A DNA stretch of 64,000 bases from Mesotaenium endlicherianum (lineage: Eukaryota; Streptophyta; Zygnematophyceae; Zygnematales; Mesotaeniaceae): NCBI GenBank assembly GCA_009602735.1, contig WELA01000937.1, positions 179,323 through 243,322 of the forward strand. The letters run 5' to 3'. Numbering within the stretch: position 1 is the first letter of the stretch; each line of letters opens with the position of its first letter. The translations under genes were made by a program, and so were the position numbers. The notes under the pieces are model-generated. The model was not told the DNA's origin. It was given only the letters and a program-made list of their open reading frames with translations, and did not search any database. Positions 35,077 to 47,095 of this stretch are shown here, piece after piece.

Positions 35077-38000
35077 CATACAATTGCATATGCACGTATA
35101 TATATATATGCCTCTGTATGTGTATGCGTATATAAACACTCATGACAATCGCGTTGTTTGCCCCATCGCGGAGCGCAGCGCATGATGGCCATTATGGTCG
35201 GCTGCACGCGCGACGCCATTGCCAGGTGGACTGCCGACGTGGCGCGTCGCCACCGCGCCAGCAATGCAGCGGCCCCCGCCACTGCAACCGCCGCCGCCGA
35301 GTTCGAGATGAGCAGGGAGCTCTCGAAGCTGACTCTCGACATTATCGGCAAGTCCGCATTCGGCGCCGAGCTCGTCGGGGCGGCGGGGGGGGCGGGGGCG
35401 GGCAGCGGGCGGGCGGCGTTCATCTGGGAGGGAGTAAACGAGACCGTGGGTCTCTCCGCCCGCATGGCGCTCAGCGGCCTCGCGTTCGTTCCCTTTGCCA
35501 GGCAAGCAACGCGCTGACACCGGTGTGGCGCCCACCTGGCGCTCACCTGGCGCATGCCTGACGCAGACTTGGCGCAGCCTGGCGCTTGCTGGGCGCACTC
35601 CTGGCAATCTCTCTCTCTAGTGCACTCCGATGCACTGTTTGTGCATTTTTGGGCAGTTTGCAAACATCTGGGCACGTTAAACACGGATTCTGCGTGCTGC
35701 GTGTGTTGGGGAGCGACGCCTTGCTGGAAGCGCAGCGTGCCTCAGATGCCACTCTGTATGTTTGTGCTTTCACTCAAGCCGGGCGTGCGGCCGGCAGACC
35801 CAGGTTTCTGTGCCCCGCATGCACGCCAGAATGTATCTATGCAGGGGGTTGATGAGTCGTATGCAGACGTTGAAACTTTTGACGTGTTGTACGCAGGCAT
35901 TGAAACGTAAGAGACTGCAGTTTAAGTGTGCGTGTACTTGGACCGGGGGGGGAGATGGTGTTTGTTACTGTGTGGATGTGTGTAACAAAGGGAGGGAGGG
36001 GGGGAAGGGAAGGGAGAAACACTCGCTAAGCAGAAGCTGCACTCTTGAATTTGGCATCCTGCAATAATCTGGTACCTAATATAGTCCCGCGTTGTGTGTC
36101 TGTCATTTGCCCGTGCGAATCCATGTGGAGCCCTGTATGTATGCGTACTTTTGTTGCACGTAAATTCTATATACACGGTCATATGTACAATTGATTCCAC
36201 TCCAGTTTGCTTCTAACAAATCTGTGAGGGGCGCGCTTCACTCTCTCAATGCCAGGCTGTTGCCGCTGCCCGGGCGGGCAAAGCTGCGCGCGCGCCAGAA
36301 GGCGATCCGCGCGCTCATGCTGGATCTCATCCGCGACCGCCGCATGCTCCAGGCACAGGTGTTAACCCTGCGTTGACCTATGCTGACCTCTGTGCACCAC
36401 TTCCCGGTTGTCTACTCGAGTGTAAGAACTTGTGCATGAAGCATGGCCGGCCAAGTTCTTACCTCAGATACGTGGGTGTCGTTAACTGAAAGGTCGTTAC
36501 CTTCCTGCAAGAAGGCGTAAATGGCCCACACCGGCTGTGCTTGGAGCGTTGGTAGCTACTTGATGGTATGCGCATCAAGTGCTTGTATGTTGTGGCGAGA
36601 GCTGTTGCTGCCGTGTTGCTTGCGCAAAATATACCGCCGCAAAAACTAACCCCTTTCGCTTCATTGCAACGAATGTGGTCCTTGTTGTGCTCTTACACTT
36701 TCGGTCGATTCTAGACTGCATGTGTTTCTTCTGCCGACCTGGGGAGGCGCGGGAGGCGGCTTGAAGGGACAGCGCTCATACAACTTTGTGTCATGTGAAT
36801 ATGCGCGCTCAATGTGCACGCCAGGGGTATAATGTGCACATTTACGCGCACGCGCGCGTGCGCGCACACACACACGGCCGTGCGCATCATGTGCGTACGT
36901 AGTTTTTGCAAGCAAACGGCAATGAGGCGGTGCATGACAGCGGCGGGGGGGGATTGCGTGCGAGCGCAGGGGCACGCGGGTGACGACCTGCTGGCTCACA
37001 TGATGGCCGCCCGCGACAACGACGGCCAGCCGGGCGGCCCGGTCGGTCGGGCGGCGGCGATGAGCGACACGCAGCTGATGGACGAGTGCATCACCTTCCT
37101 CCTCGCGGGTGGGGCGCTGCCCCCTCCTCCCCTCTCTTCTGCTCTCCCCTCCCCTCTCCTCCCCTCTCCTCTCCTCTCTTCTCCTCCCCTTTCCTCCCCT
37201 CTCCTTTCCTCTCCTCTCCTCTCTTCTCATCTCCTCTGCTCTGCTCTTCCCTCTTCCAGAGTTGCCCCTCTTTCTCCTCTGCGGTCCGCCTCCTCCTCTC
37301 CACCTCTCCTGCTGTTTCCGCCTTCTCCTCCTCCTGCTTCTTCTCGTTCCTCCTCCTCTCCAGCTCCAGCTCCTGCTCCAGCTCCTCTCCGTCTCCCTCC
37401 TCCCCCTGCCGCTCTTCCTCCTCCTCTTCCTCCTCCTCCTCCTCCTGCGCTTCCTCCTGCCCCTCCTCCCCCTTCCCCATTCACCGTCCCTTGTCGCCCT
37501 CCTACACGTCCTCTTGCACTCCTCCTGCCCCCTGCCTCTGCCTCCCCCCCGTCGCACTCCTCATCGTCCTCCTCTGTCTTCTTGCAGTGGCTATGAGGCC
37601 CCGAGCTCGTGCCTGAGGCGTACAAAAATGCATTGTCCCACATCTGTCATCCTCGGCATTGACGAGCCTGGGCCTTCCCTCCCCCTCTCATCTTGCTCCC
37701 TTGGAGGGGAGTTGTGCAGTGGCTCTGACCTGGCCGTTAAAGTTGGTCTCGGCGTTGCTCTTGGTTGCGTTGCCTCTGTCGTCTTTGCTCCCGCACATTC
37801 GTGCTCTGCTCCCGCCTGGTTTTGGCTCTCAGTACCCATCATTTCTCCTCATCTTTTATTTCTTGTTCTGGTTCACAGTTCACGAGAAGCTCTCTGGTGC
37901 TTCGCCTGGTGCGTGGTACGAACAGTGCACGTCAAAACATCCCATCGTGTGTTGAAGATAGGAGTCTCTTACACTGCCTGTAAATTTGAGTGGTCGAGCG

Positions 38001-38628
38001 TGTATAACCGCCATCTAGTACATCAGTGGCCCGTTTTTAAAGCCAAACAGCGCATCTCAGCCACGTTATCATCACAAATTCGACGTTCAAAAGTTAAAGT
38101 TCTGCAAGCACGGGGCGCGTACTCAATCGAGATCACAAGATGTCAACTCGGTCAAGGAAGGTTCTGGCATCTGCTGGGTGTAACAGCATGTAAGGGGTAC
38201 AGGATGTTGAGTGCCTTCTATGCCAGCACCTTAAGATGTAACAGCTGTACCCAAACGTATATACCATAACTGCAATTACCTTGTAAACACCTGATGAATG
38301 ACCTCGAATAGATTTCAATCAGAAAACTGGATATGTGTTGCGCGCACGCGTGCAGGGCACGAGACGACGTCGCAGCTGATGACCTGGTGCATGTACCTGC
38401 TGGCCACGCACGCCACCTGGCAGCAGCGCGTGCGCGACGAGGTCCTGCGCGAGTGCCCCGACGGCGACGGCGCCCCCACCTGGGAACAGCTGTCGCGCCT
38501 CAAGAGCGTCCACATGGCGCTCCTGGAGTCCCTCAGGCTCTACCCCCCAGTGCCCGTTATCTCGCGACAGTGCAATGAGGTACCGTTCCACAAAAGAAGC
38601 AAGAGGAAGGAAGAGTGAGGAGGAGAGA

Positions 38629-38672
<44 letters not shown>

Positions 38673-40853
38673 TTGGGGGGGGGGGGGGGGAGGAATCAAT
38701 AGACAGGCGGCCATGTGCTTGTCAGAGACTACGCCTCTGGGGACCTGGCACAGGTGCGTGCAGCCGCCCCCCTCCCCTANGGGGGGGGGGGGGGGCAGTG
38801 AGTACCAGGCGAAGGGGGACTCTTGCCTGCTGATGAACTCCTTGAAGTTTATGGACAAGCACTTCTGTTCTTGTTCTTACGGAACCGCTAAATAAAAACA
38901 CAGAATGGAGAGAGTGCAAAGTGTGAAGGATCGTGCGCACGTGTGCTTGTTCTGTGGAGTATGGAGCCAAATCACGCGGGTATAAGGAAGAAAGAAAGCA
39001 CTAGCGGAGTCATTACTCTTATTTGCTCAGAATACAGTCCATCACAGCCAGCCTGTGGTGCGCTGCCTGTAGTTTACTCTTCTTCATATACATGTAACGT
39101 AAGCATGCATGTATGATCACATACATACATATGTGTGCGCATATCTACATGCATGTGTGTGTGTTTGTGCGCGTGCGTGTGTGTGTGTGTGTGTGTGTTG
39201 AGAAGTGAATACAAGTACATATGAATTCACGTACAGAGTGTGTAGAGACATTCATGTTGCCATAGCCCAACGCTCGGACAGCGCTGACAACATAAGGGGG
39301 ACATCCGCATTCTCATGAGTCTTATCCCAAGGCTCGCACCGTGCTGAGAGTGCCGCTGCTCCATGCGCCACCTGGCGGGCTTGGCCGGTTTTGCGCAGAA
39401 GAGCCAGCTGGGCCCGTACTCGCTGCCAGCTGGCATCTCCTTCTCCATCTCCATCGGCGGCCTCCATTACAGCCCCCAGTACTGGGGCGATGACGTGATG
39501 GACTTTAAACCCGAGCGCTTTGCGGGTGAGACCAGACACGAGGCGTGCACGCGTACCCACCGCTTGGAGCTAGGGCTCTTGTTGAATCGCTGCTGGCGCG
39601 GGGGCCCCCAGTCACGCCCCTTTGCCCCCCCTGAACCTTCCCAAGATAAACCTGAACCAATATTCTCACAAACTCCATTGTGTTGGATAAGAGGCACAAA
39701 GTATGGTAAGCAGTTGTGTCCAACTAGGGCGTACTTCTGATTCTTACGATTGTGGCCAATTAAACAGAGAGGCGGTCTGTTAACCGGTTGCCATCTCTGG
39801 AGCTGTTTGTCAGTCACCTACTTGTACCAGCATGCAATTGAGCCTCGGGCAATTTGGCGCTTTAAATAAGCGCACTTGCCCCTCTCTCTCCTTCCTCCTC
39901 ACTCTCCCCCCCCNCCGCCCCCCCATGGGGCGTCCACTCCCACTCCCGCCCTGCTCTCTCAAGCACAGCTACACCCGGCACCTGATGTGTTACATGTGTG
40001 TCCCTGATTCTGGGCTGCGACATGTCCCTCTAGAACCTGTATGGCAACGTGTTAAATGTTGTAATTCGTGACATCTCCCATCAAACCCTAATTTGCAGTT
40101 CTGTTTCCCTCGGGAGTTGTTCTGATGTTGTGACACTCTGTGTGGTGGCCTCTTTGTTGTGATCAGCTGCGATAGCCAATACCATTACTTACCTCCGCTT
40201 ATGTGCCAATTAGGCGGTGGTGTTTACTTCGATACTCTGACTTTGACCCTAGTTTTTGCAGTCGTTCATTGCTTCAGAGAGGAAGAACTCTTCATAGTGG
40301 AATTCATTTCACACATGTGGGCCTTGATTTCTGTATGTGGGCCAACACTAAGCTCGTAGCAGATGAGTTTAGAGCTAACTTCTGCCAGGTGTCAGTTCAT
40401 GAGGTGCTTTCTAGACTAGCTTAGTCTTCGTGGAAGTCATTGATTGGTGACGAACTACAGCATCTGTGATAGTTTTCCTGCTCAAGACGGGGTACCTTAC
40501 ATGCTATCAAAGGTTTTCCGGGGAACCTACTTGTAATTTGTAGGATATGAAGAGCTGTCTTTAATGTTGTGCTTTCTCTGTTTGCTTGTGCTTCTCTCCT
40601 TCTTCCCTCGCTTTCTACAGACGGCGTAGGGGCCGCTTGCACGCACCCCCAGGCGTACGTGCCCTTCAGCTCGGGTGCGCGCAATTGCATCGGGCAGACG
40701 TTTGCGCTCACAGAGGCGAAGGTGATGCTTGCGATGATCGCGCGTAACTTCTCCTGGGGGCTCTCTCCGGGATATCGCCACTGCCCCCGCTCCTTTGTCA
40801 CGTTGCGGCCTTCCTTTGGGATGCCTCTCTTGTTGACTAGGCTCGAGAATTGA
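31541..40853 (+). CDS. cytochrome P450, CYP72 clan, at least nine exons (one probably in an assembly gap)
   Basis: Visible exons are 31541-31713, 33203-33413, 35179-35501, 36256-36358, 36970-37108, 38356-38579, 39399-39525 and 40621-40853. Phases agree and give 510 residues. Exon 1 is a membrane anchor ([20 protein letters not shown]) followed by a basic stop-transfer and Pro hinge. Diagnostic motifs are AGHETT (I helix, oxygen activation), ESLR (ExxR), PERF, and the heme loop [10 protein letters not shown] with the ligand Cys. Overall pattern and ending ([11 protein letters not shown]) fit the plant CYP72 clan, ER enzymes that oxidise hormones, terpenoids or fatty acids; the substrate is unknown. 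The part covering helix C (WxxxR) is not visible and probably lies in the gap at 34130-34277. Exon 35179-35501 has an Ala/Gly-rich insert and ends at a GC-AG intron; the others are GT-AG. Confidence 0.88.
32090..32175. repeat. TA-rich microsatellite in P450 intron 1
   Basis: TATATA runs with ATGTATACA interruptions. A second TA run lies at 35045-35072 and GT runs at 32000-32050 and 32664-32712, all intronic. Confidence 0.85.
34130..34277. other. assembly gap (148 N) inside the P450 gene
   Basis: Flanked by a G-rich stretch on the left and a C run on the right. It probably hides the missing P450 exon between 33413 and 35179. Confidence 0.9.
34481..34525. repeat. 15-bp tandem repeat, three copies
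   Basis: The unit CGTGCTGCCACACTG occurs twice exactly, followed by a partly diverged third copy, in a P450 intron. Confidence 0.9.
37115..37590. repeat. polypyrimidine (CTCCTC)n tract in P450 intron
   Basis: About 475 bases of almost pure C/T on the plus strand, beginning right after the donor of exon 36970-37108. Long Pro/Ser/Leu- or Glu/Arg/Gly-rich open frames on both strands are artefacts of this tract. Confidence 0.95.
38630..38797. repeat. (TG)n and poly-G tracts with an N placeholder
   Basis: A TG run (38632-38670) is followed by a G run (about 38675-38690), and a second G run (38781-38796) starts beside an N at 38780. Sequencing through the G runs was evidently uncertain. Confidence 0.9.
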
Positions 40854-41116
40854 TCTAGTACCCTTCGATTGGTTGCGGTGTTGATCAAGTTGGTTGAATA
40901 TGTTCACTTACTGTTGACTGAGTGGGTGCTGTAGGTGCCCTTCCCGGATAGTTGGACCTTGTGATTTTACTTCTTGTAAAAACTTTGTGGGCCGTAGGGA
41001 AACGGTAGGTGTGGATAGCATGCTCGGTGCGGACGTTGATTGATGTGTGTTAAGCAAAAGTGACTCCTTGATCAATGGAATGCAAAGGCGTCAACTAGTG
41101 ACTCTTTCACTGAAAT
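40854..41116. other. downstream of the P450 gene, no feature recognised
   Basis: Presumably the P450 3' UTR and terminator region. Confidence 0.4.
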
Positions 41117-41449
41117 CTGATGTTTTAGAACTTGGTGACCAATCTGTAATCTGGTTAAATTGATGTTAACGTGTAAACAATAGTTGCCCAACTTACATGG
41201 AAATCAAAGTGCATTGCGCCTTGAAGTTCAAGTTACCCTGTTGCAACACCAGTCTTTCTCATGACTTCAGTTATTTGAGATATGTATATCATCGTCTGAG
41301 CATCGAAGTGTTTGGGAGCATTGCAAAATATGGCAAACTAGTTGTGGCGAATTGTGACGCTTGTATGTATGTGCATGATCCATTCCAACGTGGAAGGTTG
41401 CAGCTCTTCACTCCATTTGTCATTGCCTGCTGTAAGAATTTCATATGTA
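41117..41449 (+). repeat. direct repeat x, left copy
   Basis: About 330 bp similar (roughly 85-90% by eye) and in the same orientation to 47945-48281. Shared words include GAACTTGGTGACCAA and AAGAATTTCATATGTA. The two copies bracket the left arm of the inverted duplication. Confidence 0.8.
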
Positions 41450-41459
41450 CGTCTTCACG

Positions 41460-41870
41460 TTCCCTCCCTCTAATCAGTCAGCTTTCTCCCGTCGGGCTGG
41501 ACGCTCTCCTAAGCGCCACAACAAACCGCTGCCGCTCCGCCATGCTCGTCACGCTCCCCCACATATCTCCCGCACCAATTGCCTCATATGGCTGTTTCAA
41601 CGGCCTGCACACTCTCGAGGTTCTCAAGCGCCGCAACGAAAGCGCTTGCGCTCACCCCCAGGCTCTTCTTCACGCCCCCCCCCCCGGCACGCTCTCCCGT
41701 ACCAGCCATCAGTCGGCCCTCTCGTCGGCCCGCACGCTCTTGGGCGCCCGCATCAGCCATCACTCAGCCCTCTCGTCCGCCCGCCCGCTCTCGAACGTCT
41801 TGCACCAGCCATCAGACGGCCCTCTCGTCGGCCCGCACGCTCTCGAGCACGGCGAGAAAGCGCTTGCGCT
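41460..41870. repeat. 3' minisatellite of SAM gene copy A
   Basis: Units of about 50-100 bp built on CACCAGCCATCAGTCGGCC and CGCACGCTCTCGAG on the plus strand, running into the end of the SAM exon. It mirrors the array at 55259-55805. Confidence 0.85.
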
Positions 41871-43574
41871 CGCCCAGGCTCTTCATGCCCAGCTCCTCCC
41901 GCAGCTCCTCCGCCGTCAGGCCCAGGAGCACCTCTCCGCCGACGTCGTGCTCCAGGAAGGCGGCGGCGTACCGCGCAAACCCGTTCTCCTGCAGCCACCT
42001 GGCGACGTCGCCCACAGTCCAGTCGCGGGGGCGCAGCCTGGCGGCGGCGCCGCCAGCAGTCGCCCTCATGCTCAGCCTCTGGTCGAAAGACTCCAGCTCG
42101 CCCTGGTGATGCATTGCCTCCAGCTCCTCCTCCGAGAGAACCTCCTCCTTCTCTTCCCCTGCAGCAGCAACAGCAGCAGCAGCAGGAAACCTCAGTGCAC
42201 GCGCCAGGGAAGAGAGCAGATCCTTCTTCCCGTCTCGCGTTCTAACCTCCAACCTTCTCACCTACTCACCTACTCTTCGTCCAACCTTCTCACATGATCC
42301 AGTTGCTGAGAGAAAGAGGCAGCCATGTATGGTGAGCCTGGCGAGGCCAGGTGTCACGAGAAGGCTCGAGTCATGCGCGCAGCATCAGCAGGGAGAAGGC
42401 AAAGGACACAACGAGAGAAGATGCAAGCGACGTGCTCAGCCGTCAACCTCAAGCCACATGGCCCACGAATTACAAACACACACGCACGTAGAACAACACA
42501 CGCAACGCACGCATCACACGCGCAGGCACGTGCACGCACACGCGTACGCGTCGCGCACGCACACAGCGGCGCGTGCGCGAGGAGCGTAGGCACGGAGCGC
42601 AGGCAAAGGCTGGAGTCGGACGCAGCCTCACCGCCAGCTGTCATGCCCTCGAGCGTACGCCCGCCAGCGACCGCCAGGCGGTCGACCTTTTTCTGAACCT
42701 CTTTCTTAACCTCTTTCTCCCAGTCACTCGTACTGGAGCGCAACTTGTCGACCTCTTTCTCCCAGTCATTCGTAGTGGAGCGCCACTTGTCGATCTCTTT
42801 CTCCCAATCACTCTTACTGCTCTTCTTGGCAAAGCACCTGACAGCAGGAGCATCCCCTCTACCGCTCGCTCCGCCCACTTTCTTATCCAAAAGCCCCAGA
42901 GAGCACCCATGCCAGCCGACAGCTGGTGCCAGGACTATGCCACCTGTCCGAAGCCCTAGCCAGGGCGCGCCTGCCGCCTGGCACGGCACGCTGCAGTGAG
43001 AGAGAAACCCCGACAACCCTCCCTGTCGGTGACTCGCGTGTGTGAAAGGAGCCCTTCCCTGGCCCACCCAGCTCCTGCTCCAAGTACTCCTCCCACCGGT
43101 GCTGCTGCGATTGGAAGCATGCCACCTGTCGCTCCCAGCATCAGCAAGAAGTGGATCCTGCCCAAGGCTGCGGTGGGCAAGGCAAAGGGCGCCACAAGCA
43201 GGACTACATGATTTCTTCTGGGCATTAGCCTTCCTTCTACCACTCCCACTTGTTCCTAAGCCCGCCCTTGCAGGCCAACGAGAAGTCCCTCCTCTGCCGG
43301 AGTATGCCGGTGACTCACCAAGAAGACCAGTAGACGACACATGGCAGCATGCTATGCCTGCAACTTGGAAGGACGTGCTCAACTGATAAGAGGCAGAGCA
43401 CAAAGAACTCGTCCTGCATGCTTGCAGAGGGGCCGCCAGGAGCCTGCTTTGACTCTGAAAGCGAGTTTGGTTCCGACTTTGACCCCTACTTTGGGTGGAG
43501 TGAGCCGAAACGGCACACTTTCGAGTAGCGAGTGCCGCAAGCACTGAATTAATTGCATGCGCTGATGCCGTCAT
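41812..43574 (-). CDS. SAM-domain protein, copy A (membrane region missing)
   Basis: Two exons on the minus strand, 42632-43574 and 41812-42158, join in phase to about 429 residues. The N-terminus (MTASAHAINSVLAALATRK) is Ser/Ala/Arg-rich and could be a plastid transit peptide. A tandem 14-residue motif, SDWEKEIDKWRSTT and variants, occurs about three times. The C-terminal exon encodes a sterile alpha motif domain (DWTVGDVARWLQENGF ... LTAEELREELGMKSLGERKR), a protein-protein interaction fold. Compared with copy B, about 0.77 kb encoding several membrane segments is missing, so the product would be soluble. Both splice sites and the SAM exon length (347 nt) are conserved. The partner and function are unknown. 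Confidence 0.7.
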
Positions 43575-44510
43575 GGCTTGTGCCTCAGTAGACGTGAGGA
43601 CGGCTTATCACCGTACCTGAAGCGAAAGAGCGAAGGTGTAAGTTTTCACACACAGGACATGCCTAAAACATGTTCAAAGAGGCAAAGGATATCGCCATCC
43701 CCAAGCGCAAGGCCCGCGCTATTCAACGCTAGCTTCTGCAGGCTTCAGATCTTATGCTCTCAATGATAGCTGCTCCTTCCTGCACGAGAAGCTGCTTCAG
43801 TGATACAAAGGCTGGACAGTCCGCGTAGTTTCGAGATCCTGGAGATGGGATCCCAAGCGGCAGCGTATCTTTCTTGCGCTGAGGGGAACCTTTTAAGCTT
43901 GGCAGGGTGTCCATGCACCCTTCTCTTCAAACACTTCTACGGTTAAATTACTTCCTCTCTTTCGTAAGGCCCTACACTCTCTTTCGTGCCCTTACTGCTG
44001 CTCACTTCTAGTCAGTCTCGTTCATGCCCTTCATGCACCTTCATGCATCGCAATTGAATGTCCAAGAGGGGCCGACTCTTTCCCCTCACGGACGCGCCCG
44101 AAAAATGCCGACAAAACTAAACGTGCACGACATAATTGAAACGTCGAAGCAATTGACGTCAAAAACGTCGACGGGATCGACGGCGCCGGTCGCCGTCAAA
44201 ACACATCAACCACACGAAGACAAGGCGGGGCCAAGCAAGAAGAGGCCTCGCGCCATGTCCGACTATCAAAAAGACGAGGGAGGGTCGACACAACTCACCA
44301 CCCGGTGCGCCCCCCCGCTCCCCTCCTGCCAACGGCCATGGCTCCTGAGTCGTGAGGCGTCCCTGTGCAAACACACAAGAAAAACAAATGACGATTACGA
44401 GCAACGAGCATTTATCATGCACCGGCCTGGCGCACTCAAACCATGCACCGACGTCGAGGACTCGAACGATCCCGAACACGTCGAAACGACGTCACGTCCG
44501 CCCACGGAAT

Positions 44511-44730
44511 GCGATGCGAACGTGCGAGGGCCCTTACTGATTTCCCCCTCACAGAGGTTATGTGAGGGGCGCCTTACTGACGACCACAAATACATACTAC
44601 ATCCTGCATCGAGAAACAAACACGTATGTAGTGCCCGTTTGTGGTCGTCAGTAAGGCGCCCCTCACGTAACCTCTGTGAGGGGAGATCAGTTAAGGGCCT
44701 TGCACGTGCGCGTCGGGATCCGTGGTCGAA
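44511..44730. repeat. near-perfect palindrome with nested short hairpins
   Basis: Head-to-head unit ends form a palindrome centred near 44607. Each arm contains its own hairpin, for example CCCCTCACA (44545-44553) with TGTGAGGGG (44561-44569). The wider inverted repeat extends to about 44050 and 45165. Confidence 0.85.
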
Positions 44731-45285
44731 CGCGACGTCGATTCGACGTGTTCGAGATCCTTCGAGACTCTTCGTTGGCATCGATGCACAGTTCGACTAC
44801 GCCGGGCCGGCGCACGATAACTGCTCGTTGTGGCATCATCATTTGCTTTTTTTTTTGCATTTGTGCAGGGACGCCTGACGACTCTCGAGCCATGGCCGCT
44901 GGCGAAAGGGGAACGGGGGGGCGGACGGGCCGAGGTGAGTTGTGTCGACCCTCCCTCTTCTTTTTGCTGTCAGACATGGCGCGGGCCCTCTTCTTGCTTG
45001 ACCCCGCCATGTCTTCGTGATGGCTGATTTGTTTCATCGGCAACGGGCGCCGTCAATTTGTACAACGTTTCAAATTTATGTCGTGCACGTTTCGATTTGT
45101 CGTCATCGTTTGGGGGCGTCCGTGAAGAGGATTTGTCGGCCCCCTCACAAACATTCAATCCGATCTAGTAAGGGTACCAAAGACTGTGAGAACGAGGCAT
45201 GTTCTGTGTTCGTCAGTAAGGCGCTCCTCACGTAACCTCTGTGAGGGAGAAATCAGTGTGGGCCTCGCACGTGCGCGTCGGATTT

Positions 45286-46032
45286 TGTTGAAAGGGGCAG
45301 AGTGCCCTAGTGGAAGCGTAGTGACTCACGAGGAAAGGAACTAGTTGCCATCATACTAGAGAGTGCAGCGGCATATCACTAACAAAGCTTAGGAAAATTA
45401 CTCAACATTTTGAGTAGCAGGAAACTGCTCACAAATGATGTAGGATGAAAGACCTTGTCATTACAAACCCGTAGAAATTTACAGAAGTGAAAACTGATAA
45501 GAAACAAAGAAGTTATGCCTATTTATAATTTTCTGCCTAAATGCTCCCCTCTAGGAGGAAGTTACGGATTTTCCGAAGTGTTCGTCAAATCGTCCCTTCC
45601 AGAATGTTCGTGAGTATGCCAGATCGGTCTAATCTGACGCGTCGGGCTGAATTGACGTCCACATACATGCATCGACATTACTAGAATATTCTATCTTAGA
45701 CGCGCTAGGCTAAACCGAAACTTCTAGGTAAATCGACCTAGTCGGCACTCCGCGTCAGCCGAACTTACGTGAAGGTTCGAGTTCATTCTAACGGGCCAGA
45801 TCGCTCGACGCTGTCGGTCAATCCGACGGTCGCGCTCACCGCGAATTAAGGACAGTCGTCAACCGACCTCAAAACTAATTAAACTTTGGAAATCCATAAC
45901 TTTCTCAATACTTGACCAAATTCGATGAACTTTATATCAAAATGACCACAAAAATGCATTCTACACTACTATACAATCAAAACATACTTTCATGAAACTC
46001 AAAAATGCACTTTATAAACCTATGACCTTACA
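45286..46032 (+). mobile_element. probable solo LTR inside the foldback element
   Basis: A 747-bp AT-rich block starts TGTTGAAAGG and ends CCTTACA, interrupting the third foldback unit between CGCGTCGG and GTGGTCGG. Removing it leaves one continuous unit. The target duplication is short (TTT or ATTT). A TATA-like TATTTATAA lies near 45518. No coding sequence is present. The LTR call rests on the TG...CA ends and length. Confidence 0.45.
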
Positions 46033-47095
46033 TTTGTGGTCGGACGCGCGTCAGGCCCTTCGATGTGTTTGAGATGGTTCGAAACGAAGGAGGTTCGCCT
46101 GCGCCGAGCCGGCGCACTATATGTGCATCGGATGTCGTCAAAATCATAATTCAATTGACATTTTTTTGGTTCTTGTGTTTGTGCAGTGACGACTGCCAGG
46201 CCATGGCCGCTGGCGGGAGGGGAGCGGGGGGCGGACCGGTCTAGGTGAGTTGTGTCGAGCCTGCCTTGTCTTTTTTATTGTTGGCCATGGTGCGAGGCCC
46301 TTCTTGCTTGGCCGTGCCTCTTTGTTTTTGTGATATTTGATTTGTTTCGACGCCGACGGGCGCCGTCCAGTTGTTTCGACATTTTATTTTTTGTCGTGAA
46401 CGTTTTCATTTCTCGTGATCACCGATTTGGTCACGATGATGCTTGCTTTTCAAATTTGTCGTTATCGTTCGGGGCGTTCGTGAGGGGAAGTTGGCCCCCT
46501 CAAAATTCTGACCACAATCAAGAACGAGAACGAGCCCGTGGGGTACGAATTGAATGTTTGTGATGGAGCCGACAATTTCCCCTCATTAGCACCCCCAAAC
46601 GATGACGACAGATTAAAACGTTGACGACCAAAATTAAAACATCAAAAAAATCGACGGCGCTCGTCGCCGTCGAAACAAATTCAATATCACAAAGAGCAAG
46701 GCGGCACAAGGCGGGGCCAAGCAAGAAGAGGCCTTGTGCCATGTTCGACACTAAAAAGACGAGGGAGGGTCGACACAACTCACCTCGGGCGGTGCGCCCC
46801 CCCGCTTCCCTGTCGCCAGCAGCCATGGCCCGTCAGTAGTCGTCAGGCGTCCCTGCACAAAGACAAAAGAAAAATGAATGACGATTCCGATGTCACAACG
46901 AGCATTTATCATGCGCCGGCCCGGCGCAGTCGAACTCTGCATCGATGTCGATGCAGAGTCTCGAATGATCTCTAACAAGTCAAAACGACGTCTCGTCCAA
47001 CCACAAAAACCAACCCGCACGTGCGAGGCCCTTACTGATTTCCCCCTCACAAGAGGGTACGTGAAGTGCGCCTTACTGATGATCACGAATACGGC
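46033..47095. repeat. tail-to-tail inverted repeat of foldback units 3 and 4
   Basis: Arms of about 0.5 kb are centred near 46530. Shared words include GCCATGGCCGCTGGCG on one arm and its complement-type CAGCAGCCATGGCCCG on the other. Confidence 0.8.

Noticed and set aside
37091-37600. Long Pro/Ser/Leu-rich and Glu/Arg/Gly-rich open frames on both strands, up to 386 codons
   Set aside because: They are read through the polypyrimidine tract inside a P450 intron and have no family-like sequence.
41197-42297. 366-codon plus-strand frame
   Set aside because: It is antisense to the SAM exon of copy A and its minisatellite. The minus-strand reading has the conserved domain and splice sites.
44024-44878. 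284-codon frame in the foldback element
   Set aside because: It crosses the palindrome centre and so consists of a unit and its own complement. It has no transposase motifs.
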